The notes: generated by a model from the sequence alone, not told the origin. Positions 1 through 5,397 are shown, numbered from the stretch's first letter. The stretch is 5,572 bases of DNA from Candidatus Thorarchaeota archaeon SMTZ1-83 (GCA_001563325.1 LRSK01000134.1:1-5572), one strand, 5' to 3'. Numbers and translations are program-made.

Positions 1-29
1 AAACCGGTGTCAGACCGAATCATGCGTAA

Positions 30-38
30 GAGATATAG
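30..38 (+). promoter_or_regulatory. Weak TATA-like element upstream of GAPDH
   Basis: An AT-rich GATATA core lies about 55 bases before the GAPDH ATG. An archaeal start site about 26 bases downstream would give a 5' leader of roughly 30 bases carrying the AGGTG ribosome-binding site. The element is a poor match to a TTTATATA box, and the gene could instead be read through from an upstream gene. Confidence 0.25.
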
Positions 39-77
39 CGGAAGGTCTAGCCATCAACGCGGTGGGACAAGTATAGC

Positions 78-82
78 AGGTG
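78..82 (+). promoter_or_regulatory. Shine-Dalgarno site of GAPDH
   Basis: AGGTG sits 7 bases before the ATG at 90 and pairs with the CACCT of the usual archaeal and bacterial 16S rRNA 3' end. It supports the chosen start and a leadered transcript for this gene, in contrast to the apparently leaderless genes further along the window. Confidence 0.6.
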
Positions 83-89
83 CATTGTC

Positions 90-1097
90 ATGACGGTACG
101 AGTCGGTATAAACGGTTTTGGAAGAATAGGACGCGGCTTCCTAAGGGCGGCATTGCCGAAGAATGAGTTTGAGGTCGTTGCACTGAACGATCTAATGGAC
201 GTGACTACCATCGCACACCTAATGAAGTACGACACTGTGATGGGGAGATTCGAAGGCACTGTGGAAGCAGACAAGGAGAGCATCAAGGTCGATGGAAACG
301 AACTTAGGGTGGTCTCAGAGAGAGACCCAGCGAACCTTCCGTGGAAGGAACTTGACGTTGATATCGCGGTAGAATGCACAGGTCTGTTCAGGAAACGCTC
401 GGATGCAGAGAAGCATTTTGCCGCAGGGGCCAAGAAAGTGGTTCTGAGTGCACCCGGGAAGGGTGGGAAGATGCTCACTGTTGTGCCTGGCGTAAACGAT
501 GGAGATTATGATCCCGCAAAACACGACATCATATCAAACGCCTCCTGCACAACCAACTGTCTGGCACCAATGGTGAAAGTCATTGATGAGAACTTTGGAA
601 TTGAGCGGGGACTGATGACCACGATTCATGCTGTCACGAATGACCAAGTAATACTCGATGGTCCACACAAGGACATTAGGAGAGCAAGAGCAGCCTGCTG
701 GAACATCATTCCCACTACAACAGGTGCTGCGAAAGCCATTGGTCTTGTCTATCCGAAAGCTGCAGGCAAGCTTGACGGCATGGCCTTGCGCGTGCCAGTG
801 ATGGATGTTTCAGTCGTAGACCTGAACGTTGTAGTCGAGAAAGAAACTGATGTTGATGGCGTGAATGCGGCATTCAAGAAGGCCTCAGAGTCCGGGCCTT
901 TGGCGCAGTATCTCGCATATCTGACCGAACCCCTTGTTTCCTCTGACTTCATTGGAGACCCACACTCATGCAGTTTTGACTCACTAACCACTGCTGTGAT
1001 TGGCAACATGGTCAAGGTACTTGGTTGGTACGACAACGAAGCAGGCTATAGCGAGCGACTCGCAGACCTCACGGCCGTGATAGCGAGTAAGATTTGA
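90..1097 (+). CDS. gap: Type I glyceraldehyde-3-phosphate dehydrogenase, phosphorylating
   Basis: Converts glyceraldehyde 3-phosphate, phosphate and NAD+ to 1,3-bisphosphoglycerate in cytosolic glycolysis or gluconeogenesis. The 335 residues match the usual family length. The Rossmann motif GINGFGRIG is at residues 6-14, and Asp34, in the position that favours NAD over NADP, ends the second strand (ALND). The active-site block ASCTTNC is at 151-157 with nucleophile Cys153, the catalytic His180 is in TTIHAVTNDQ, and the phosphate-binding stretch includes TTTGAA at 209-214 and Arg234. The C-terminal WYDNEAGYS motif is at 313-321. Gly191-Pro192 at the second cofactor-selecting site also fits NAD preference. 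This is the class I enzyme common to bacteria and eukaryotes, not the divergent archaeal class II enzyme. The ATG has an AGGTG site 7 bases upstream. The citrate synthase-like gene follows after 7 bases, so co-transcription is likely. Confidence 0.96.
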   Translation: MTVRVGINGFGRIGRGFLRAALPKNEFEVVALNDLMDVTTIAHLMKYDTVMGRFEGTVEADKESIKVDGNELRVVSERDPANLPWKELDVDIAVECTGLFRKRSDAEKHFAAGAKKVVLSAPGKGGKMLTVVPGVNDGDYDPAKHDIISNASCTTNCLAPMVKVIDENFGIERGLMTTIHAVTNDQVILDGPHKDIRRARAACWNIIPTTTGAAKAIGLVYPKAAGKLDGMALRVPVMDVSVVDLNVVVEKETDVDGVNAAFKKASESGPLAQYLAYLTEPLVSSDFIGDPHSCSFDSLTTAVIGNMVKVLGWYDNEAGYSERLADLTAVIASKI

Positions 1098-1104
1098 ACG
1101 CGGC

Positions 1105-2223
1105 ATGTGTCACCGGTTCCCCTCCTTTGAATCGAAAGTACAGAGACCCTGGAAGTCGAGAGTGGGTGGTAGCTTCGGAATGGAGCCGATAAGTCATATA
1201 GATTCGAATCAAGGACTGCTCTTCTTCAGGGGACTGAATGCAACAGAGCTGGCAGAAACATCGAGATTCGAAGATGTTGCCTTTCTTCTTGTGTACGGAA
1301 ATCTTCCGGATGGCAGAAAAAGAATCCAGTTCAGGAGGAAGCTAACCAAACTACGAGAAATCGGGGAGAGAAACATCGACACATTGCTCTCCACGACCGG
1401 AGAGATTCAAGAGTCGTCCACTAGTGACAGACCATACGTGTTGGAAACAAGAGGGCTTAGGAAACTCGCAGAGAAACTGGATACGTATGGAAACATCCAC
1501 GAACTGAATGCGGTGGACAAGATGCTACTCTTCATGTCAACTGCACCGTCTGTCGCGGCTGCTGAGTGGCGCAAGATGCACGGTAAGACTCGCATTGCTT
1601 CGAGTGATTCGCTTCATCATGGAGCAAATTTCCTCTGGATGCTCAACGGAACCTCTCTGAATGACCCTGACTCAAAAGACCTGGACTCTTGTTTGATTCT
1701 CCACATGGATGATCCTGAAAATCCTTCACTTGCAGCTTTGCAGAGTACTTACGCCGCGACAGGCTCGGTTTCTGAAGCGACTGTTGCGGCACTGGACAAG
1801 CATGTTGGCCCTCTTCATCATGGCGCTGGGACCGAGGCAATGAGAATGATTACCGAGATTGAAGGACATCCTCAAGTTTCCAGTCTTCTCGCAGAGAAGC
1901 TCGAACGAGGAGAGAAGATTTACGGGCTGGGTCATAGAATCTACCGGACTATTGACCCTCGAGCGAAGTTCCTCAGGGAACTCCTGAAGAGAAGGGCAGA
2001 GGTTGACCAGCGATGGGCCAAGCGACTCGAGAGCATAGAAGAGATTGCCAAACAGGGAAGTAGATTGCTTCTCGAAAAGAAAGGGAAGGTGGTCCATCCA
2101 AACGTTGACCTTTACAACGCAGCCGCATACGAGTCATTTGGGATTCCATATTCGCTAAACACCGACTTGTTCGCCATCGCCCGCTCCGCAGGTTGGGCCG
2201 CGCACGTTTCCGAGTGGCAATAG
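1105..2223 (+). CDS. Citrate synthase family protein with altered active site
   Basis: The fold is clearly citrate synthase: ISHID at 29-33, HGANFLWML at 172-180, GPLH at 235-238, GLGHRIY at 274-280, DPRAKFL at 284-290, VDLYN at 334-338 and FAIARSAGW at 356-364. Citrate synthase makes citrate from acetyl-CoA and oxaloacetate using a His, His, Asp triad. The later His (His277) and Asp (Asp335) are present, but the first His (E. coli His264, pig His274, family motif HADHE) aligns with Asp203 in HMDDPENPSL. GPLHGGAN is changed to GPLHHGAGT. The protein stops 12 residues after Arg360, where family members usually carry about 20 more, including an RPR-type citrate-binding arginine. Ordinary citrate synthase activity is therefore doubtful; a paralogue with another reaction or a non-catalytic role is possible. 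The start is uncertain: ATG at 1105 lacks a clear ribosome site; GTG at 1162 (Val20, GGAAG upstream) and ATG at 1180 (Met26, GGTGG upstream) are alternatives. It lies 7 bases after GAPDH. Confidence 0.85.
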   Translation: MCHRFPSFESKVQRPWKSRVGGSFGMEPISHIDSNQGLLFFRGLNATELAETSRFEDVAFLLVYGNLPDGRKRIQFRRKLTKLREIGERNIDTLLSTTGEIQESSTSDRPYVLETRGLRKLAEKLDTYGNIHELNAVDKMLLFMSTAPSVAAAEWRKMHGKTRIASSDSLHHGANFLWMLNGTSLNDPDSKDLDSCLILHMDDPENPSLAALQSTYAATGSVSEATVAALDKHVGPLHHGAGTEAMRMITEIEGHPQVSSLLAEKLERGEKIYGLGHRIYRTIDPRAKFLRELLKRRAEVDQRWAKRLESIEEIAKQGSRLLLEKKGKVVHPNVDLYNAAAYESFGIPYSLNTDLFAIARSAGWAAHVSEWQ

Positions 2224-2232
2224 CGTCTATAA

Positions 2233-2688
2233 TCAGATTTCCTTTGTCATGCTTGTTGCGCTCGGGCAAAGGATTGTGAACTCGACTGATTGCCTTACAA
2301 TTGCGGGTATATCCTCTCGTTCAACGAGATCGAAACCAAGCCTTCGAAAGAAGTCCTCAGCTGTTTCAGTCAGCAAATAGAGATGGTTGATTCCCCGGCC
2401 TCTTGCACTCTCGGTAATTCGGCTAACCAGTTTCCTGCCAATGCCCCTCCGCTGGAAATCTGGATGCACAGCCAACGAGCGGAGCAGCGCATGGTTCTCG
2501 TAGACTTCCAGACCAGCACATCCGATGAGAGTCTCCGGTCCAGCAACCGCCTGAGGACTTCGAATAATAAGGAAGTCATCTACGTGAGGTTCGATACCAT
2601 CCGGCGGCAGGTCCGTGTCCTGCAGAAGCAAGACTATTCCAGGAAGGTCTTTTTCGCTTGCTTCCTCAATACCAAAGCCCTCGTTCAT
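2233..2688 (-). CDS. GNAT family N-acetyltransferase, ArsN2-like
   Basis: A 151-residue single-domain GNAT enzyme that would transfer acetyl from acetyl-CoA to an amine. The order of elements is canonical: an N-terminal strand with DLPGIVLLL at 14-22, GCAGLEVY at 56-63, the core LLRSLAVHPDFQRRGIGRKL at 68-87 whose QRRGIG forms the acetyl-CoA pyrophosphate-binding loop, and FFRRLGF at 113-119. The patterns DLPPDGIEPHVDDFL, CAGLEVY, YLLTETAEDFF and the tail around CPSA are, from memory of the family, those of ArsN2-type acetyltransferases found in bacterial arsenic-resistance clusters. No ars gene is visible here, so the substrate is not established and I give no symbol. The gene is convergent with the citrate synthase-like gene, with 9 bases between stops. 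A good TATA box lies about 26 bases before the ATG, suggesting a leaderless, singly transcribed gene. Confidence 0.92.
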   Translation of the reverse strand: MNEGFGIEEASEKDLPGIVLLLQDTDLPPDGIEPHVDDFLIIRSPQAVAGPETLIGCAGLEVYENHALLRSLAVHPDFQRRGIGRKLVSRITESARGRGINHLYLLTETAEDFFRRLGFDLVEREDIPAIVRQSVEFTILCPSATSMTKEI

Positions 2689-2709
2689 AGTTTGACAGTC
2701 AACTGGCGT

Positions 2710-2718
2710 CTTTATAAT
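2710..2718 (-). promoter_or_regulatory. TATA box of the ArsN2-like acetyltransferase
   Basis: On the minus strand this reads ATTATAAAG, centred about 26 bases before the ATG at 2688. Archaeal transcription starts about 25-27 bases downstream of the TATA centre, so the transcript should begin at or next to the start codon. Read on the plus strand the element (CTTTATAAT) could also serve the divergent membrane-protein gene, giving that one a leader of about 50 bases. Confidence 0.6.
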
Positions 2719-2778
2719 GTGGATGGCCGCAGTCGCACAGACAGGGACACCTAGCGTATGTCACTATCTCCTCAGATG

Positions 2779-2787
2779 CTTTATAGG
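2779..2787 (+). promoter_or_regulatory. TATA-like element beside the membrane zinc-ribbon gene
   Basis: CTTTATAGG lies only 6-14 bases before the ATG at 2793, too close to drive a transcript containing that ATG. If it is a real promoter, transcription would start near 2808 and translation would need a later codon, such as the in-frame TTG at 2820. The alternative is the box at 2710-2718 with the ATG at 2793. The sequence does not settle this. Confidence 0.25.
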
Positions 2788-2792
2788 CGAAG

Positions 2793-3254
2793 ATGGCGAC
2801 TTCCTATCAGGGGTCAGCGTTGAGCGAGAATGTCGGACTCAAAATTGCAGGCACTATGTGTCTCGTATTCACCGTTCCGATGATTGCGGTGACAATGATA
2901 TTGGAAGCTCTTGGTCTAGGAGAGTATGTGACTCCTATTATGCTCCCAATCATCGTTGGCATTGGGGTAACGTTTGTTATCATTGGGGTTGTATTTGCAT
3001 TCGCTGCCAGAACAGCTACTCGAAGAGCGGTTCAATTTGACAGAGCAGCTCAACTTGGATACGAGGCACAGATGTTCTCAGCTGGAGACTACATTAGGAC
3101 TTACCAGCCCGGCGCAACCTTTACCATCCCTGTCTACTGCCCACATTGCCAGGCGGGCCTTGAATTGGACAAGGTGCACTGGAGTGGCCCGCAGACGCTT
3201 GTTTGTCAGCATTGCCTAAGCGCGGTTGACGTGACTATCTCGGAGGACTTCTAG
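2793..3254 (+). CDS. Two-helix membrane protein with C-terminal zinc ribbon
   Basis: I do not recognise a named family. The 153 residues comprise a short polar N-terminus, two hydrophobic segments (about 16-38 and 46-72) separated by a short GLGEY turn, a linker with RTATRR at 73-78, and a C-terminal zinc ribbon with CPHC (Cys116, Cys119) and CQHC (Cys138, Cys141). The Arg-rich linker after the second helix suggests both termini face the cytoplasm (inference). No enzyme motif is visible; a small membrane-tethered binding or adaptor role is possible but unproven. The ribbon has W130-x-G-P before its second Cys pair and resembles the ribbon of the 70-residue protein at 4293-4505. The stop codon directly abuts the stop of the convergent lyase gene with no base between. 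The ATG at 2793 has no clear ribosome site; TTG at 2820 is an alternative that keeps both helices. Confidence 0.8.
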   Translation: MATSYQGSALSENVGLKIAGTMCLVFTVPMIAVTMILEALGLGEYVTPIMLPIIVGIGVTFVIIGVVFAFAARTATRRAVQFDRAAQLGYEAQMFSAGDYIRTYQPGATFTIPVYCPHCQAGLELDKVHWSGPQTLVCQHCLSAVDVTISEDF

Positions 3255-4232
3255 TCAAGATCGTACAAGGCCCCAGTCTGCAATGGCTTGAATGGCCAGC
3301 TCTTTCTCGTTTCTGCTGAGTGGATGGATAGGTGGTCTACAGTTTCCTCCTACCAGACCTATGTGGTCCATCAGCGCCTTGACAACCGGGACATTGTTAG
3401 CAGTTCCCCTGCCTTCCCTTTGGAATTCGAGTTCACTTATGAGAGTCTGTAGCTCCATGGCCCTCTCGTAGTTCCCTTGTTCTAGTGCTTCGTGCATCGA
3501 TAGTGAAACCTTGGGAGCGAAGTTGGCTAGTCCAGAAGTGAATCCTCTGGCACCGGCCAGCCAGAAGAAGGGTGCAAACCGCTCGGCTGTCCCACAAGAC
3601 CACACAATCGAGTTTCCCAATGTCTGGACCGTTCGAGCAAAATCCACGATACGACCGAATGCGTACTTCACGCCTACTAGCCTTTCATGGCCGACGATAC
3701 TGTCCAAGACAGTGTCGCTTAGAAGCGGCCCCTTCTTGTAGAGGACAACACCAAGTGATCCAGCAGCATCCAGTATCTCCCGTAGATAGATGAGAAGGCC
3801 TTCTTCAGAGCTGAAAACATGCTGAGGATACATGACCATCACGCCATCAGCCCCCAAAGACTCAGCCTGTTGCATCATCTTCTTTGCAGCAGTCATTGAG
3901 AGGCCGACTCCTGCCATGACTACGGCGTTACCAGATACGCCATTGACTGTCACTTCCACAACCTGTTTCCATTCAGACTCAGAAAGAGAGTAGAACTCAC
4001 CTGTGTTTCCACAAGGGACAACCATCTTAATGCCTTCGCGAACTAGGTACTCCAGATTCTTTGTCAAGGCATTGGTGTCAACCTCGGCGAGGTCCTTCGT
4101 AAACGGAGTAGTGATCGTAGCTGAAACTCCTTTGAGTGAGTCAGCAACTCGTGTGTACATCATATCAGTAGCTTCCCAAGGAGCGAACAATGCAGCTGCA
4201 GGCACCACCATCTCATATACCCGCCGATTCAT
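3255..4232 (-). CDS. DapA-superfamily Schiff-base lyase, KdgD-like
   Basis: A class I aldolase-fold (TIM barrel) lyase that would act on a 2-keto acid through a lysine Schiff base. Visible elements, numbered from the first ATG: LKGVSATITTPF at 33-44, the carboxylate-binding loop GNTGEFYSL at 75-83, LGVVLYKKGPL at 160-170, and VGVKYA at 186-191 with the presumed Schiff-base Lys189. The GNTGEFYSL loop, VLYKKG in place of the DapA arginine that binds aspartate semialdehyde, and no PYYNKP motif (PQHVF at 136-140 instead) argue against lysine-pathway DapA. The layout, including the late RPPIHPLSRNEK stretch at 299-310, is closer to the 5-dehydro-4-deoxyglucarate dehydratase branch; the substrate is unknown. 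The family usually starts a few residues before the first LKG, so ATG codons at 4163 or 4160 (Met24, Met25) may be the true start; the 23 extra residues resemble nothing I know. Convergent with the membrane zinc-ribbon gene, divergent from the small zinc-ribbon gene. Confidence 0.88.
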   Translation of the reverse strand: MNRRVYEMVVPAAALFAPWEATDMMYTRVADSLKGVSATITTPFTKDLAEVDTNALTKNLEYLVREGIKMVVPCGNTGEFYSLSESEWKQVVEVTVNGVSGNAVVMAGVGLSMTAAKKMMQQAESLGADGVMVMYPQHVFSSEEGLLIYLREILDAAGSLGVVLYKKGPLLSDTVLDSIVGHERLVGVKYAFGRIVDFARTVQTLGNSIVWSCGTAERFAPFFWLAGARGFTSGLANFAPKVSLSMHEALEQGNYERAMELQTLISELEFQREGRGTANNVPVVKALMDHIGLVGGNCRPPIHPLSRNEKELAIQAIADWGLVRS

Positions 4233-4263
4233 CCGGAGCGGTATAACATAGGTGATACTACGG

Positions 4264-4270
4264 ATTATAC
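4264..4270 (+). promoter_or_regulatory. TATA box of the small zinc-ribbon gene
   Basis: ATTATAC is centred 26 bases before the ATG at 4293, the distance expected for a leaderless archaeal transcript. The nearby GAGGGG ends only one base before the ATG, too close to act as a Shine-Dalgarno site, which fits leaderless initiation. A second AT-rich element, GTATAAC at 4241-4247, lies between this box and the divergent lyase gene and may belong to that gene when read on the minus strand. Confidence 0.55.
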
Positions 4271-4292
4271 GTCATCTACTGAAAAGAGGGGT

Positions 4293-4505
4293 ATGAAACG
4301 AACAGGGCAGACGTACACAAAAGGCATTAAGTTCGAATCGCTCACCAGAACGCTCCTCAATCCGCTCCATCCTGACACTCCTGAGTGTCCTGATTGTGGA
4401 CATGAGATTGATTTCACCAGGGACATAGAGTGGGTTGGGCCGACTGCATTTCTATGCAGCAATTGTGGGAGAATCATTGAGATCAGCGAACTTGATGGCC
4501 TCTAG
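4293..4505 (+). CDS. Small zinc-ribbon protein, 70 residues
   Basis: I cannot name a family. The basic N-terminal third (residues 1-20, with KRTGQTYTKGIK) is followed by a zinc ribbon occupying most of the rest: CPDC with Cys32 and Cys35, then CSNC with Cys55 and Cys58, 19 residues apart, and an acidic tail. W47-x-G-P lies before the second Cys pair, as in the membrane protein at 2793-3254. The ribbon resembles those that bind nucleic acid or protein partners, but no catalytic residue is visible, so no function is assigned. The paired Cys knuckles, a TATA box at the leaderless distance and the tight fit between neighbours support a real gene despite its size. The start is divergent from the lyase gene (60 bases between start codons) and the stop is 20 bases from that of the convergent hydrolase. 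Confidence 0.82.
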   Translation: MKRTGQTYTKGIKFESLTRTLLNPLHPDTPECPDCGHEIDFTRDIEWVGPTAFLCSNCGRIIEISELDGL

Positions 4506-4525
4506 ATATCCAGAAGACAAGGCCT

Positions 4526-5371
4526 CTATGGAAACTTTCTGACAGTCGCCGCTCGCTCAGCTTGAGAGGACGAGAAGTCAACCAAAGTCTCATCATACTT
4601 GTTGCTGCAAGGATTCCCTCTTGAGGCGTGTATCCTAAAGTCAAACTCGCTCGGACTAATCATGAGGATCTCCACAATGTAGCTGTAAGAGGTTTCCCCT
4701 AAGAATGGACTCTCACCAGGGGCCATTCTTCTGTGTCTGCAGATTGAGTCGAAGCCTCGGGTTTCGCTGTGACTAGAGAGAATCTTCATCATGTCTCCAA
4801 GCGATGTTGCATCCTCCAACATCTTGGACGCAAGTTGACGACGCTTCTGGCTCATTGGAATCGGTCCTCCAGCCTCACGCTCATCGGCACTAGCATTCTT
4901 CAGAGTTTCCGTGGTGGGAAGTCGCAGATGGTGATTTGCGCGTGTTATCATCGTGGGGCCTCTTTCCATCTCACAGACTCCTTCTCCAATCTCAATGGCG
5001 CCCACCTCCTTGTGAGTTGCCAAAAGGAAGTTGCCCCACTGGTAGCGGCTTCCAGATTGCAGCTCTTCGTTCACAAGCTCATGCGCCTGGTCAAGTGATT
5101 TGGTTTCGCGCAGTACTCGTTCCATAAGCATGTCGTAGGCCTTGTTGGATGTGGCCAGGACTGTAGAGTTGCACGCTGAAAGCCCCCACTTGTTGAATCC
5201 AATGGAAACTCCTGCCGGTTCTCCAGTACCAATCTTGATGCCAGTCACACCAAAGATTGTATCGTCGAAAACAACAGAGTCCTTGAAGTCCTTGTAGACG
5301 AGGTCTCTATTCTTCAGTAGGAAATAGCGACTACCTACAATCTTTGCAGCTAAAGTGCAGCCACCGCTCAT
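4526..5371 (-). CDS. Ntn-hydrolase, C45 acyltransferase/amidase-like
   Basis: A 281-residue protein of the Ntn-hydrolase group that includes acyl-CoA:6-aminopenicillanate acyltransferase, carcinine hydrolase-like and choloylglycine hydrolase-like enzymes. These cleave or transfer acyl groups at linear amide bonds, using a cysteine freed by self-cleavage. Visible, numbered from the ATG at 5371: nucleophile Cys5 in MSGGCT, KNRD at 20-23 (equivalent of the family's RN-x-D stretch), IGFNKWGL at 57-64, GNFLLAT at 113-119, RANHHL at 144-149 and SICRH at 209-213. The longest frame begins with TTG at 5386 (five extra residues), but the ATG at 5371 is preferred because a TATA-like box lies 22 bases upstream. 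The four-residue lead before Cys5 would make maturation little more than removal of MSGG (inference). No signal peptide is seen, so it is probably cytoplasmic. The substrate cannot be read from the sequence or from the neighbours. Confidence 0.85.
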   Translation of the reverse strand: MSGGCTLAAKIVGSRYFLLKNRDLVYKDFKDSVVFDDTIFGVTGIKIGTGEPAGVSIGFNKWGLSACNSTVLATSNKAYDMLMERVLRETKSLDQAHELVNEELQSGSRYQWGNFLLATHKEVGAIEIGEGVCEMERGPTMITRANHHLRLPTTETLKNASADEREAGGPIPMSQKRRQLASKMLEDATSLGDMMKILSSHSETRGFDSICRHRRMAPGESPFLGETSYSYIVEILMISPSEFDFRIHASRGNPCSNKYDETLVDFSSSQAERAATVRKFP

Positions 5372-5387
5372 GAATAGGTAATGCAAT

Positions 5388-5397
5388 CTTTACTATT
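5388..5397 (-). promoter_or_regulatory. TATA-like box of the Ntn-hydrolase gene
   Basis: On the minus strand this reads AATAGTAAAG, centred about 22 bases before the ATG at 5371. That spacing is close to that of a leaderless archaeal promoter and favours this ATG over the TTG at 5386. The match to the consensus is moderate. Confidence 0.4.

Larger units (their letters stand above)
1..93 (+). other. Possible 3' end of an upstream gene (weak)
   Basis: Frame 1 is open from the window edge to a TGA at 91-93, which would overlap the GAPDH start codon in an ATGA arrangement typical of coupled genes. Frame 2 is also open until a TAG at 74-76. The 30 residues encoded by frame 1 are rich in Arg, Ser and Gly and show no motif I recognise. 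The stretch may equally be non-coding leader and promoter. I list it only because an upstream gene translationally coupled to GAPDH cannot be excluded from what is visible. Confidence 0.2.

Noticed and set aside
22..24. Possible divergent minus-strand start (ATG) running off the left edge
   Set aside because: Only about seven codons are visible and the nearest AT-rich element is at the wrong distance, so nothing supports it.
47..478. Minus-strand frame of 143 codons inside GAPDH
   Set aside because: Shadow of GAPDH with a low-complexity Ser/Phe/Pro-rich translation and no domain.
1726..2097. Minus-strand frame of 123 codons inside the citrate synthase-like gene
   Set aside because: Shadow of a gene with conserved family motifs on the opposite strand.
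1905..2223. Reading the citrate synthase-like gene as a frameshifted pseudogene
   Set aside because: The frame is intact, conserved motifs continue to within 12 residues of the stop, and no displaced C-terminal motif was seen in the other frames after it.
2226..2233. TATA-like TCTATAAT just after the citrate synthase-like stop
   Set aside because: No plus-strand gene starts within a suitable distance; it falls at the 3' end of the convergent acetyltransferase.
2290..2754. Plus-strand frame of 154 codons opposite the acetyltransferase
   Set aside because: It mirrors the GNAT gene on the other strand, whose motifs are unmistakable; its own translation has no recognisable domain and lacks a promoter.
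2717..3040. Plus-strand frame of 107 codons overlapping the membrane zinc-ribbon gene
   Set aside because: It is out of frame with a gene that has two membrane helices and a Cys4 ribbon; its translation shows only scattered Cys and His without spacing.
4497..4528. Eight-base direct repeat GGCCTCTA at 4497-4504 and 4521-4528
   Set aside because: Both copies lie at stop codons of convergent genes and are too short to stand out from chance; no further copies were noticed.
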